From an uncultured Lachnospiraceae bacterium (GTDB taxonomy: Bacteria; Bacillota; Clostridia; Lachnospirales; Lachnospiraceae), in NCBI GenBank assembly GCA_910585965.1, contig CAJUHH010000009.1:62001-126000 (forward strand): a stretch of 64,000 nucleotides of DNA. The letters are read 5' to 3'. Below, piece after piece: positions 43,425 through 53,085 of the stretch. How positions within the stretch are numbered: the first letter of the stretch is position 1; every line of letters starts with the position of its first letter. The position numbers and the translations under genes were made by a program. Under the pieces are notes generated by a model. The model saw only the letters and a program-made list of their open reading frames with translations, made no database searches and had not been told where the DNA came from.

Positions 43425-44483
43425 ATGATTATTGTAATGAAACCCAATGCCGCACAGCAAAGCATTGATTCTGTGGTATCTTATATTGAAAACAACGGGC
43501 TGTCCACCCATCTTTCCGCCGGGGAAGAAGTTACCATTATCGGTATTGTCGGCGACAAGACCAAACTTCCCACAGACAACCTGATCAGTTTCAAAGATGT
43601 GGACCGTATCGTCCCTGTTACGGAAACCTATAAGCTTGCCAACCGCAAATTCCATCCCGATCCTTCCAGCATCCAGGTAGGCAATACATGGATCGGCCCG
43701 GGTTCCATGTCCATTATGGCTGGCCCCTGCGCCGTGGAATCGGAAGAGCAGTTGATGTGCATCGCCCGGGCCGTAAAAAAATCCGGCGCTTCCATTCTGC
43801 GCGGAGGCGCTTACAAGCCAAGGACTTCCCCTTACTCTTTCCAAGGGCTTGAAGAAGAAGGCCTTCGCTACATGCAGACCGCCGGCAGGGAAACGGGGCT
43901 TGCGACGATTTGCGAAGTCGTGTGCCAGGAAGCCATTGACGCTGCCGTAAAATACGTGGATATGATCCAGATCGGCGCAAGAAACATGCAGAATTTCATC
44001 CTTTTAAAAGAAGCAGGACGTTCCGGGCTTCCTGTCCTTTTAAAAAGGGGACTGTGCGCCACGATCGATGAATGGCTGAACGCCGCCGAATATATTATCG
44101 CGGAAGGGAATCCCAACGTCGTATTGTGCGAACGGGGCATCCGTACCTTCGAAACGGCCACCCGGAATACGCTCGACTTGAGCGCGATCCCCGTCCTTAA
44201 GGAAAAAACCCACCTTCCGGTCATCGCGGACCCGTCCCATTCCACCGGGTCTTACAAGTATGTAGCGCCTATGGCGAAAGCTGCCGTAGCCTGCGGCGCG
44301 GACGGTCTGATGATCGAGGTTCATAACAATCCGGCCTGCGCCCTTTCCGACGGCCCGCAGTCGCTGACCTTTCAGAAATTTGACCGGCTGACCAGGGAAT
44401 TAGAACCGTTCTGCGCTTTGGCAGGACGCAGTTTTGAGCGATTTGACGGACAGGCATCCGACTGCCATAGGACGGGAGAATAA
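43425..44483 (+). CDS. aroF: 3-deoxy-7-phosphoheptulonate synthase (DAHP synthase, AroF type)
   Basis: 352 residues. First step of the shikimate pathway. The N-terminal ferredoxin-like (ACT-like) regulatory domain starts MIIVMKPNAAQQSIDSVVSY. The TIM barrel has GPGSMSIMAGPCAVES, ILRGGAYKPRTSPYSFQG, IQIGARNMQNF, PVIADPSHSTG and DGLMIEVHNNP. The start at 43425 was chosen because homologues begin with the same MIIxMK. It is followed by tyrA after three bases. Confidence 0.96.
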   Translation: MIIVMKPNAAQQSIDSVVSYIENNGLSTHLSAGEEVTIIGIVGDKTKLPTDNLISFKDVDRIVPVTETYKLANRKFHPDPSSIQVGNTWIGPGSMSIMAGPCAVESEEQLMCIARAVKKSGASILRGGAYKPRTSPYSFQGLEEEGLRYMQTAGRETGLATICEVVCQEAIDAAVKYVDMIQIGARNMQNFILLKEAGRSGLPVLLKRGLCATIDEWLNAAEYIIAEGNPNVVLCERGIRTFETATRNTLDLSAIPVLKEKTHLPVIADPSHSTGSYKYVAPMAKAAVACGADGLMIEVHNNPACALSDGPQSLTFQKFDRLTRELEPFCALAGRSFERFDGQASDCHRTGE

Positions 44484-44486
44484 GGT

Positions 44487-45587
44487 ATGAACAGATTAAA
44501 CATAGGATTTATCGGCCTTGGATTGATCGGAGGTTCCATTGCCAAAGCGCTCAGGGCTTCCATGCCGGATATCGGGATCATCGTATACGACATTGATGAA
44601 AAAACGCGGGAACTGGCCAAAAGCGATGGTATTGCCAGCCAGACTGTCTCCTCCATCGACGCATCTTTTTCCTCTTGTAACTATATTTTCCTGTGTGCGC
44701 CGGTATCCATGAACGCGGAAAACCTGGCTGCGTTAACGCCATTTCTTTCCCCTTCCTGCATCCTGACCGATGTAGGAAGCGTAAAATCAGGCATCCATGA
44801 ACGTATCGAAGCCTTGGGGCTTGGCGGCCAGTTTATCGGCGGCCATCCGATGGCCGGGAGCGAGCGCTACGGGTATGCGAATTCCAAAGCCCGGCTTCTG
44901 GAAAATGCTTATTATATCCTGACGCCCGCGTCGCAAACAAGACCCGAGCAATTAGAGGATTACCAAAATCTTGTGACGGCCATGGGCGCGATTCCCCTCG
45001 TTCTGGACGCAAAACAGCACGATTATATCACGGCGGCCATCAGCCACCTTCCCCATATTATCGCTTCTTCCCTCGTCAACTTGGTAAAAGAAAGCGATTC
45101 CGAAGAAGGAATCATGAAAATGATCGCCGCCGGAGGTTTTAAGGATATTACCAGAATTGCCTCCTCCTCTCCCGATATGTGGCAGCAGATCTGCCTGACA
45201 AACACGGACAACATCGCCCATCTGCTGGAGGATTATATAGAGGCGTTATCTGCCGTCAGAAATAAACTCCGGGCGAAAGACGCCCATGTGTTATACGATT
45301 TTTTCAACAACGCCCGCATTTACCGCGATTCTTTTATCGAAGCTTCCAGCGGGCCGATCAAAAAATCCTATTCCATTACGCTCGATATCGCGGATGAAAC
45401 CGGCGCGCTGGCCTCAATCGCCACCATGCTCGCTTTAAACCATATCAGCATAAAAAATATCGGCATCGTCCATAACCGGGAACTGGAAGAAGGGGCTTTG
45501 CGGATCGAATTCTATGAAGAAAAGGATATCGAAACCGCATCCCATATTCTTCAGGGCAGGGGTTATGCGATCCACGCTAAAAAATAA
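44487..45587 (+). CDS. tyrA: prephenate dehydrogenase with C-terminal ACT domain
   Basis: 366 residues. NAD-binding motif IGFIGLGLIGGSIAKAL. The catalytic region has GGHPMAGSERYGYANS, with the histidine that polarises prephenate. The ACT domain (about 290-366: SITLDIADETGALASIATML) suggests feedback by tyrosine. It follows aroF by three bases and precedes aroA by 13. Confidence 0.95.
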   Translation: MNRLNIGFIGLGLIGGSIAKALRASMPDIGIIVYDIDEKTRELAKSDGIASQTVSSIDASFSSCNYIFLCAPVSMNAENLAALTPFLSPSCILTDVGSVKSGIHERIEALGLGGQFIGGHPMAGSERYGYANSKARLLENAYYILTPASQTRPEQLEDYQNLVTAMGAIPLVLDAKQHDYITAAISHLPHIIASSLVNLVKESDSEEGIMKMIAAGGFKDITRIASSSPDMWQQICLTNTDNIAHLLEDYIEALSAVRNKLRAKDAHVLYDFFNNARIYRDSFIEASSGPIKKSYSITLDIADETGALASIATMLALNHISIKNIGIVHNRELEEGALRIEFYEEKDIETASHILQGRGYAIHAKK

Positions 45588-45600
45588 AACGGAGGTTATC

Positions 45601-46893
45601 ATGAAATTCCATCATGCCAAACGACTGAAAGGGGAAATTACCGTCCCTGGCGATAAATCCATCTCCCACCGCGCCGTCATGTTCGGCGCCCTGTCCGAAG
45701 GGAAAACAGAAGTTTCCAATTTTCTCCAGGGAGCAGACTGCCTGTCCACCATTGATTGTTTCCGCCGCCTCGGCATTGAGATCGCCTGCCGGGACCATAC
45801 CATTACGATCTGCGGCAAAGGGCTGGACGGCCTGTCCGCCCCTTCCCGCATTCTGGATGCTGGGAACAGCGGCACTACTACCCGGCTGATTTCCGGCATT
45901 CTTTCCGCCCAGCCGTTCACCACGACGCTTACCGGCGATGCCTCCATACAAAAGCGTCCTATGAAGCGGATCATAGAGCCGCTTTCCATGATGGGTGCCA
46001 ATATCGAAAGCCTGAGCGGCAACGGATGCGCACCGCTGCGAATCAAAGGCGCGCCGCTGCACGGAATCCATTACCGTTCCAAAGTCGCTTCCGCGCAAGT
46101 CAAATCCGCGATACTTCTCGCCGGATTGTACGCAGAAGGAGAAACTGCCGTTACCGAACCCGTTTTAAGCCGCAATCATTCGGAACTGATGCTGCGGGCT
46201 TTCGGCGCGGATATCCGTTCTGAAGGCGCTACTGCCGTTATTTCCCCCCGTCCCCGCCTCACCGGCCAGAAAATCCGCGTTCCGGGAGATATTTCCTCTG
46301 CCGCCTATTTCATCGCTGCAGGGCTTCTCGTCCCCGGTTCTGACATCCTCATCCGCAACGTAGGGATCAATCCCACCCGGGACGGCATCCTGAAAGCGGC
46401 AAGGGCGATGGGCGGCCGCATCTTTCTGCTCAATGAAAATTATGAGGGCGAGCCTACTGCAGATCTGCATGTTACTTACAGCCCGCTCCACGGCACGGTA
46501 ATTGAGGGCGGCATGATCCCAACCCTGATCGACGAGCTTCCGATTATTGCCGTTATGGCCGCTGCTGCCAGCGGAACTACCATCATCCGGGATGCGGCGG
46601 AATTAAAGGTCAAAGAATCCAACCGCATCGATGTCATGGTTCGGAACCTCTCCGCCATGGGATGTTCCATTACCGGCACGGAAGACGGCATGGTCATTGA
46701 AGGAAACGGTTCGTCCGAACTGCCTTTCAAAGGCACCGTCATCGATTCTTTCGCCGACCACCGAATCGCCATGAGTTTTGCCATCGCTTCCCTCCTTGCG
46801 GACGGGGAAACAGAAATCAAAGGCGGCGAATGCGTATCTATCAGCTATCCCGGCTTTTATGCTGACCTTGAATCACTGGTTGAAGCCGAATAG
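45601..46893 (+). CDS. aroA: 3-phosphoshikimate 1-carboxyvinyltransferase (EPSP synthase)
   Basis: 430 residues from the ATG at 45601, with CGGAGG upstream. Motifs: VPGDKSISHRAVM, LDAGNSGTTTRLISG, QKRPMKRI, RVPGDISSAAYFIAAGL and KESNRIDV. The operon carries aroF, tyrA and aroA; other shikimate genes and pheA are not in the window. The gene ends before a clear terminator. Confidence 0.97.
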   Translation: MKFHHAKRLKGEITVPGDKSISHRAVMFGALSEGKTEVSNFLQGADCLSTIDCFRRLGIEIACRDHTITICGKGLDGLSAPSRILDAGNSGTTTRLISGILSAQPFTTTLTGDASIQKRPMKRIIEPLSMMGANIESLSGNGCAPLRIKGAPLHGIHYRSKVASAQVKSAILLAGLYAEGETAVTEPVLSRNHSELMLRAFGADIRSEGATAVISPRPRLTGQKIRVPGDISSAAYFIAAGLLVPGSDILIRNVGINPTRDGILKAARAMGGRIFLLNENYEGEPTADLHVTYSPLHGTVIEGGMIPTLIDELPIIAVMAAAASGTTIIRDAAELKVKESNRIDVMVRNLSAMGCSITGTEDGMVIEGNGSSELPFKGTVIDSFADHRIAMSFAIASLLADGETEIKGGECVSISYPGFYADLESLVEAE

Positions 46894-46957
46894 AGGAGAG
46901 ACTTGCTGACATATTTCAATTGGAGGTCTATGTGCAGAACTTTCCTGTAAAGTAAAA

Positions 46958-46999
46958 AACCTGGCAAAGGATTTTTCCTTCCGCCAGGTTTTATTTTTT
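46958..46999. terminator. bidirectional terminator between aroA and the PilZ gene
   Basis: AACCTGGC (46958-46965) and GCCAGGTT (46983-46990) enclose a nested AAGGA/TCCTT stem. It is flanked by AAAAA and TTATTTTTTT. Confidence 0.9.
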
Positions 47000-47337
47000 T
47001 ACATGATTTCCGATTTTTCCAGTTCCTCATATACCTCGATACGAAACATGTCTATTTCCGACAATCCCATGAACTCCGCACCATAAAACTTTTTTTCCCC
47101 ATGGTCTACTTCCCTTACGATCTTCAGTAAAACGGGAATTATTTCTTTGGTCCAGATGATGATCGATGATTGATAGATGGACCCCACTTCCAGCATTTCC
47201 GTACAAAAAAAGCCGACTCCTGATTTGGATATGTCCTTGATCTCAATCGTAACCTCCTCATCTATGCCGCTGTCAATCCTGCGAACTGTTATCGTGGATT
47301 CCAGCTTCATTCTTCTCGCTTTCCTACGCTCTTCCAT
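46999..47337 (-). CDS. PilZ domain protein
   Basis: 112 residues, a single PilZ domain. RRKARR (4-9) and DISKSGVGF match the RxxxR and (D/N)xSxxG motifs that bind cyclic di-GMP. There are no other domains, so it would act as a small c-di-GMP receptor. It is free-standing, with its own promoter at 47424-47452. Confidence 0.9.
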   Translation of the reverse strand: MEERRKARRMKLESTITVRRIDSGIDEEVTIEIKDISKSGVGFFCTEMLEVGSIYQSSIIIWTKEIIPVLLKIVREVDHGEKKFYGAEFMGLSEIDMFRIEVYEELEKSEIM

Positions 47338-47423
47338 GACCCCTTAACACTCCTCTTAGTAGTAAAATCATTCCCCCGTTTAAAACAATAAGGCCTCTTT
47401 CCACGAATCGCCCTTACTAATTA

Positions 47424-47452
47424 AGAATATAACATTATTTATATTTTGTAAA
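47424..47452 (-). promoter_or_regulatory. PilZ gene promoter
   Basis: TTTACA (47447-47452), 17-base spacer, TATTCT (47424-47429) on the minus strand, 87 bases from the start codon. Confidence 0.6.
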
Positions 47453-47551
47453 GAATTCTGTCACAAACATTCATTTTTTGTGTATCAGACACCTTTCGGA
47501 CTATCTATAGGGTATTTCATCCAGCGTTACCGCATCCTCATGTTATCAGTG

Positions 47552-47777
47552 TTATTTTTTAAACAATTCCGAATGCGTACCAATCCGGCTCCACATGGCA
47601 TTCCCTGCATCCGGCATAATCACCACTTAAGTTATGGTCATGATATTTTGGATCTAATTTTTTGCCCTCTACAATCGTACTGATTACCTCAAAAAGCTTG
47701 TCAATATCTTTCCCCTGCTTTTTCGACAGTTTCAAATCCCGCTTAAACTGGTTGGTGAATCTAACTTCATATTTCAT
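47552..47777 (-). pseudogene. YafQ-type toxin broken by an internal out-of-frame deletion
   Basis: The front 65 or so residues are a normal RelE/YafQ protein (MKYEVRFTNQFKRDLKLSKK, HNLSGDYAGCRECHVEPDW). After EPDW the expected LxIYxI...RTG stretch is gone. The next bases, in another frame, encode THSELFKK and a stop at 47552, the normal end of YafQ proteins. As it stands the protein ends YAFGIV and lacks the C-terminal catalytic His region. The partner antitoxin gene overlaps its start by 11 bases and is intact. Confidence 0.75.
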
Positions 47778-48045
47778 CCAGAGCCTCCTTTAAATCAGTG
47801 AGGCTCTTATATCCTCTTACATTCGGGTCAGCGGCAATCCGCCTCCCCTCCGCTATAGCTGCTGCTGTTATTTCGTTTGGCGTATTCAGCTTTAAAGAAA
47901 AAGGTATACCATTTTCCCGAATAGTCTGTCTTAAGAACATATTTACTGCCGTAGTCATATTCAGACCAAGTTCTGCAAAGATATTCTCTGCCGCTTCTTT
48001 CACCGCTTTGTCCGTTCGTATATTTAAATTCGTTACCGTTGCCAT
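47767..48045 (-). CDS. RelB/DinJ family antitoxin
   Basis: 92 residues. A ribbon-helix-helix N-terminus (TNLNIRTDKAVKEAAENIFA, ELGLNMTTAVNMFLRQTIRE) is followed by IPFSLKLNTPNEITAAAIAE, the toxin-binding part typical of RelB/DinJ. It overlaps the broken YafQ gene. RelB would bind the operator at 48086-48139 and repress the pair. With the toxin defective it may be a non-functional or decoy antitoxin. Confidence 0.9.
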   Translation of the reverse strand: MATVTNLNIRTDKAVKEAAENIFAELGLNMTTAVNMFLRQTIRENGIPFSLKLNTPNEITAAAIAEGRRIAADPNVRGYKSLTDLKEALDEI

Positions 48046-48085
48046 ATTATATATCTCCTCTTTTACGCATAGTATACTGTCCTAT

Positions 48086-48139
48086 GTTTATTATACGCAA
48101 ACTGCTTTGCATCGTCAATATAATATGTGCATAATAAAC
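48086..48139. promoter_or_regulatory. inverted repeat upstream of relB (operator candidate)
   Basis: GTTTATTAT (48086-48094) and ATAATAAAC (48131-48139) form a 9-bp inverted repeat separated by 36 bases, 40 bases upstream of the antitoxin start and next to the queA stop. A ribbon-helix-helix dimer pair could use the two arms. Confidence 0.5.
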
Positions 48140-48143
48140 GAAT

Positions 48144-49178
48144 TTACTGAATCAACATTGCATCCCCAAAGCTAAAAAAGCGGTATTTCTCTTCCACCGC
48201 CTCTTTATAAGCCTCCAAGACATTCTCCCTCCCCGCCAATGCGGAAACGAGCATGACAAGCGTAGACTCCGGCAAATGGAAATTTGTAACCAATGCGTCC
48301 ATTACCTTAAAACGGTAGCCGGGATAAATAAAAATATCGGTGTCGCCGCTGCATTCCCTTAGCAGGCCGTTATCATCCGCAGCGCTTTCCACCGTCCTGC
48401 AGCTGGTCGTCCCGACGCAGACCACCCTTTTCCCCGCACGTTTTGCCCGGTTGATCTTTTCTGCCGCATCTTCCGGCACATGATAAAACTCGGAATGCAT
48501 ATGGTGTTCCAATATATTCTCTGCCTTCACCGGACGGAACGTGCCAAGGCCCACATGGAGAGTCACGTAAGCAATATCCACTCCCTTTTCCTTTATTTTT
48601 TTCAAAAGCTCCTCCGTAAAATGAAGACCTGCTGTCGGAGCTGCCGCCGACCCTTCATATTTGGCATACACCGTCTGGTATCGGCTTTTATCCTCCAGTT
48701 TATGGGTAATATAGGGAGGCAGGGGCATTTCCCCCAGCCGGTCCAGCACTTCCTCAAATACCCCCTGGTAAGTAAAGCGCACCAAACGGTTTCCCTCTTC
48801 CACTATTTCCAGGATTTCCCCTTTCAGGATGCCGCCCCCGAAGTCGATGACCGTTCCCGGCCTCGCTTTTTTCCCTGGCTTCGCCAGAGTCTCCCATACA
48901 TCCTTTTCCCGACGTTTTAACAACAGCAATTCCACTGCTGCCCCGGTCGCCTCCCTGACTCCCAGCAGCCTGGCCGGAATTACCTTTGTATTATTCAGCA
49001 CCAGACAATCGCCCGGTGCCAAATAATCGGTTATTTCACGGAAAAAATGATGCTCCCGCTCCCCTGTATTTTTATCTAATACAAGAAGCCTGGAAGCGGA
49101 GCGGTCTTCCAGGGGATCCTGCGCAATCAGTTCGTCCGGCAGATCAAAATAAAAATCGGATTTTTTCCATTCTCTCAT
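48144..49178 (-). CDS. queA: S-adenosylmethionine:tRNA ribosyltransferase-isomerase
   Basis: 344 residues. Makes epoxyqueuosine in tRNA from preQ1 and the ribose of SAM. Motifs: DFYFDLPDELIAQDPLEDRS, ALVTNFHLPESTLVMLVSA, PTAGLHFTEELL, HVGLGTFRPV. It starts at the stop codon of the aminopeptidase gene (one-base overlap), suggesting one transcript. No other queuosine gene is in the window. Confidence 0.96.
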   Translation of the reverse strand: MREWKKSDFYFDLPDELIAQDPLEDRSASRLLVLDKNTGEREHHFFREITDYLAPGDCLVLNNTKVIPARLLGVREATGAAVELLLLKRREKDVWETLAKPGKKARPGTVIDFGGGILKGEILEIVEEGNRLVRFTYQGVFEEVLDRLGEMPLPPYITHKLEDKSRYQTVYAKYEGSAAAPTAGLHFTEELLKKIKEKGVDIAYVTLHVGLGTFRPVKAENILEHHMHSEFYHVPEDAAEKINRAKRAGKRVVCVGTTSCRTVESAADDNGLLRECSGDTDIFIYPGYRFKVMDALVTNFHLPESTLVMLVSALAGRENVLEAYKEAVEEKYRFFSFGDAMLIQ

Positions 49179-50599
49179 TATATTTTCTCTGCTCTCTTCA
49201 AAAATGCCTGATAGCCCCTCTTTGCTTCATACACGTCAGCTTTGCTCGTCGCTTCCCAAGGCGCATGCATATTCAGTACGGCCACGCCGCTGTCAATCAC
49301 ATTCATTCCATAAAGCGCTAGGATATAAGCGATCGTTCCGCCGCCGCCCAGATCTACCCTGCCCAGTTCGGCCGTCTGGAAATGCACGTTTTCTTTATCA
49401 AAAATATCCCGGATATGCCCCATATATTCCGCATTGGCATCGTTGGAACCCGCTTTTCCCCGAGAACCGGTAAACTTGTTGAATACCATGCCGTTTCCAA
49501 GATAAGCGACATTTTTCTTATCAAAGCTGGACGCGAAGGACGGATCAAAGGCGCTGCTCACATCAGAGGAAAGCATGCTGGAAGAGGCCAGGCACCGGCG
49601 CAGCTTCAGTTCGCTGTACTCCCCTGCCAGGTTCATCACTTCCGCCACCATATTTTCAAAGAACTTGGATTCCATGCCGGTCGCCCCGACGCTTCCGATT
49701 TCCTCTTTATCTACCAGAATGCAGCATGCCGTTCTTTCCACCCCTTCGGTTTCCAGCATCGCTTTCAGGGAAGAGAATGCGCAGACTCTGTCATCCTGCC
49801 CATAGGCAAGAATCATGCTTCTGTCAAAGCCGGCTTCTCTCGCCCTGCCCGCCGGCACTACTTCCAGCTCCGCAGAAATAAAGTCTTCCTCTTCTATATC
49901 ATAGCTTTCCTTCAAAATGGAAAGCACTCCTTTTTTCACTGCCTCTTTGGCATCTTTCTTATCTTTTTCATCCGCAGCATCTTTGTCGATGGAAAGGGGC
50001 TTATTGCCGATAATAATATCCAACGCTTCCCCTTCGATCACCTTAGATGCCTTTTTCTCCAATTGTTCCGCTGCCAGATGGATGAGCAGGTCTGAAACAA
50101 AAAATACCGGATCGCCTTCATTGTCGCCGATATTGATTTCCACGGTCGTTCCATCCTTTTTCATCACTACGCCATGGATAGCAAGCGGAATTGTCACCCA
50201 CTGGTATTTTTTAACGCCGCCATAGTAATGGGTATCCAGATAAGCAAACCCGCCCTCCTCGTACATGGGATTCTGCTTCACATCCAGCCTAGGGGAATCA
50301 ATATGAGCCCCAAGAATATTCATGCCCTCTTCCATCGGTTTTTCCCCGATCTGGAACATGACAATGGATTTGTTCATGCAGACCGCATAAACCTTATCTC
50401 CCTTTTTCAAAGGCTGGTTCTCCTTCATCAGAGCCTGGAGTTCCTTATAGCCTTCCTGCTCGATCTGATTGACAATCAGGTCGATGCATTCCCTTTCCGT
50501 TTTGCCGTTATCCAAAAAATCCATATATTCTTTTGCATGCTGCTCCAATTCCTGAAGCTGGTTTTCGTCATAGGTTTCCCATACATTTTTCTTTTCCAT
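49178..50599 (-). CDS. M18 family aminopeptidase
   Basis: 473 residues from the ATG at 50599, with AAGGA eight bases upstream. Zinc motifs: LGAHIDSPRLDVK, DKEEIGSVGATGMESKFF, SSDVSSAFDPSF and the last His in VLNMHAPWEATSKADVYEAK. It trims acidic N-terminal residues. Residues 200-240 hold a Lys-rich insertion (KDAADEKDKKDAKEAVKKGV). It is co-oriented between queA and pheT. Confidence 0.93.
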   Translation of the reverse strand: MEKKNVWETYDENQLQELEQHAKEYMDFLDNGKTERECIDLIVNQIEQEGYKELQALMKENQPLKKGDKVYAVCMNKSIVMFQIGEKPMEEGMNILGAHIDSPRLDVKQNPMYEEGGFAYLDTHYYGGVKKYQWVTIPLAIHGVVMKKDGTTVEINIGDNEGDPVFFVSDLLIHLAAEQLEKKASKVIEGEALDIIIGNKPLSIDKDAADEKDKKDAKEAVKKGVLSILKESYDIEEEDFISAELEVVPAGRAREAGFDRSMILAYGQDDRVCAFSSLKAMLETEGVERTACCILVDKEEIGSVGATGMESKFFENMVAEVMNLAGEYSELKLRRCLASSSMLSSDVSSAFDPSFASSFDKKNVAYLGNGMVFNKFTGSRGKAGSNDANAEYMGHIRDIFDKENVHFQTAELGRVDLGGGGTIAYILALYGMNVIDSGVAVLNMHAPWEATSKADVYEAKRGYQAFLKRAEKI

Positions 50600-50638
50600 C
50601 TTCTTTTTCCTTTCTGATTTTTCTATCTTTTTCATTTT

Positions 50639-53059
50639 TTACTGGCGCAGCTCGATCCCCAAGCCTTCCAGTCCATTCAAAATCTTTTTCATGGCCGCCG
50701 TAATATCGCTCTCTTCCAATGTCCTGTCTTTTGCCCGGAAAGTAATGGAATATGCCATCGACTTAAATCCTTTTTTAATCTGCGCCCCTTCATAGATATC
50801 AAACAACTGATATCCCTCCAAGATCTTCCCGCCTCTCTGGGCAATCACAGCCTCGATCTGCCCCGCCAGAATATCTTTTGGAACGACCATGCTGATATCG
50901 CGGGATACCGCAGGATATTTTGCAATCCCTTCATATTTTCTGTCGAAAGTAGCGAAAGGAATGATTTCCGGCATATCCAGCACCGCCACGTATACCTTTG
51001 TTCCAATATCATAATTATCGCATACTTCCGGATGGATCTCTCCCAGATAACCTACCGTCTTTCCTTCATAAACGATGTTTGCCTGTCTGCCCGAATGCAG
51101 GAAAGGTTTGCCGGATGCGGGGTCATAAACCGCTTTCTTCCTCATGCCGATACAATCGAAAAATTCCTCCACCACGCCTTTCATCGTATAAAAATCACCT
51201 TCGCCGTACATACCAAGGGTAAACTGCACTCTTTCGTCCGGCAGTTCCTTCAGGGGCAGTTCATCCGTCTTGTAGATATTCCCCAGCTCATAAAGCCGCA
51301 CTTCTTTATTTCTTCTATTATAATTGGTCGCCAGGCTGGTCAGCATTCCATTCAGGGAAACCGTCCTCATAATGGAAAAGTCTTCCCCTAATGGATTAGC
51401 GATCGTGATCGCTCTGCGAAGCGCATCCCCTTCCGGAATCAGCAGCTTGTCGAATACCTTGGGGCTTTCAAAGGAATAGCACATTCCCTGTGAAAATCCG
51501 CAATACTCCGCGATATCCCTCGCTTTTTGCTCAATCCTCAATTTAAAGGAAAGCTTTCCTGTCGTCGCTTCGCCGTTTGGCAGGGAAACCGATATCTTGT
51601 CGTATCCGTAAAATCTTGCCACTTCCTCCGCAATATCCGCAGCCCCCAGCAAATCCTGGCGGAAGCTGGGAATCTCCAGCATTTGCGTCCCCTTATCATA
51701 TTTTAACTCGATCATGCGGAAAATGCCAAGCATTTCTTCTTCGGAAATATCTGTTCCCAGCAGATCATTTACCTTCTTCGCATCAAATTTAATTTTCACC
51801 GGCTCCTTCATCGACTGGCATACATCGGCAATGCCGCCCACCACTTCGCCGCAGCCCAATTCCTGTATCAGCTGGCAGGCGCGGTTGATCGCCGCTTCCG
51901 CATTGTGCGGATCCAATCCCTTTTCAAATTTGCCGGAAGCATCGGTGCGCAGGCCGATTCTTTTCGCCGACTTGCGGATATTCGTGCCGTTGAACGTCGC
52001 CGCTTCGACCAGGACTGTTTTCACATCATCCGTAATCTTGGAATTTTCGCCGCCCATAATGCCCGCGATGCCGATTTCCTTTTCCGCATCGCAGATCATC
52101 AGCACTTCGGAGTCCAGTTTCCTGACCTGGCCGTCCAGCGTCTGGAACTCATCGCCGTCCTTGGCGCGGCGGACAATGATCTTATGCCCGGCGATTCGGT
52201 CCAGGTCGTAAGCATGCATCGGCTGGCCGTATTCCTCCATCACATAATTCGTAATATCCACCAAATTGTTGATCGGCCGGATGCCGCTGGCCGCCAGCCG
52301 CCTCTGCATCCATTTCGGCGAAGGGGCAATCTTAATATTCGTGCATACCCTTGCCGTATATCTCGGACACAGATCCGCATCCTGCACTTCCACGGAAATA
52401 TAATCCTCTACCTTTTCCCCATTCTCCTGAACCGTCACTTCCGGCGCATGAAACGGCTTGCGGAAAGTAGCGGCCGCTTCCCTGGCGATCCCCAACACAC
52501 TGTAGCAATCGACCCGGTTAGACGTAATCTCATATTCAAATACGGTATCTTTCAGCCCAAGCGCTTCCACGGCATCGCTTCCCACTTCGGCATCTTCGCC
52601 GAAAATATAAATGCCATATTCCGGCGCTTCCGGATACATCTCCCTTGTCGTTCCCAATTCTTCTATGGAACACATCATTCCATTGGAAGGAACTCCCCTG
52701 AGTTTTCCGGCCTTAATGGAAATCCCTTCTTCCGGCAGGGGGCCGCCGTCATGCCCGCCCGCTACCTTTCCGCCGTCCAGCACCACCGGCACCTTGTCGC
52801 CTTCCTTTACATTGGGCGCGCCCGTTACGATCTGGATCGACTCCGCGCCGATATTCACCTGGCAGACGATCAGCTTATCCGCGTCAGGATGCTTTTCAAT
52901 TTTCTCAATCTGCCCCACTACTATCTTTTCCAGATTTTTATCCAGTCTTTCATAACCTTCCACTTTCGTCCCGGACAATGTCATCGCATCGCAGTATTCC
53001 TGGTCCGTACATTCCAATTCCGGCACATATGCTTTAATCCATGATAATGCTGTATTCAT
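50639..53059 (-). CDS. pheT: phenylalanyl-tRNA synthetase beta subunit
   Basis: 806 residues. The N-terminal tRNA-binding (EMAP) domain has VGQIEKIEKHPDADKLIVCQ. B3/4 (editing), B5 and the catalytic-core-like domain follow, ending in an FDX-ACB anticodon-binding domain (KYPAVSRDISMVVPKDILAG). The start may be the ATG at 53059 or a TTG nine bases upstream; AAAGGA lies between 4 and 13 bases away. It follows pheS by 26 bases. Confidence 0.97.
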   Translation of the reverse strand: MNTALSWIKAYVPELECTDQEYCDAMTLSGTKVEGYERLDKNLEKIVVGQIEKIEKHPDADKLIVCQVNIGAESIQIVTGAPNVKEGDKVPVVLDGGKVAGGHDGGPLPEEGISIKAGKLRGVPSNGMMCSIEELGTTREMYPEAPEYGIYIFGEDAEVGSDAVEALGLKDTVFEYEITSNRVDCYSVLGIAREAAATFRKPFHAPEVTVQENGEKVEDYISVEVQDADLCPRYTARVCTNIKIAPSPKWMQRRLAASGIRPINNLVDITNYVMEEYGQPMHAYDLDRIAGHKIIVRRAKDGDEFQTLDGQVRKLDSEVLMICDAEKEIGIAGIMGGENSKITDDVKTVLVEAATFNGTNIRKSAKRIGLRTDASGKFEKGLDPHNAEAAINRACQLIQELGCGEVVGGIADVCQSMKEPVKIKFDAKKVNDLLGTDISEEEMLGIFRMIELKYDKGTQMLEIPSFRQDLLGAADIAEEVARFYGYDKISVSLPNGEATTGKLSFKLRIEQKARDIAEYCGFSQGMCYSFESPKVFDKLLIPEGDALRRAITIANPLGEDFSIMRTVSLNGMLTSLATNYNRRNKEVRLYELGNIYKTDELPLKELPDERVQFTLGMYGEGDFYTMKGVVEEFFDCIGMRKKAVYDPASGKPFLHSGRQANIVYEGKTVGYLGEIHPEVCDNYDIGTKVYVAVLDMPEIIPFATFDRKYEGIAKYPAVSRDISMVVPKDILAGQIEAVIAQRGGKILEGYQLFDIYEGAQIKKGFKSMAYSITFRAKDRTLEESDITAAMKKILNGLEGLGIELRQ

Positions 53060-53085
53060 TTTCTTCAACCATTCCTTTCTTCTTG

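Noticed and set aside
43182..43844. Extension of the EF-G-like protein by about 220 residues
   Set aside because: The frame is open by chance across the divergent promoter region and the antisense of aroF; the protein family starts at MNVYTTDKIR.
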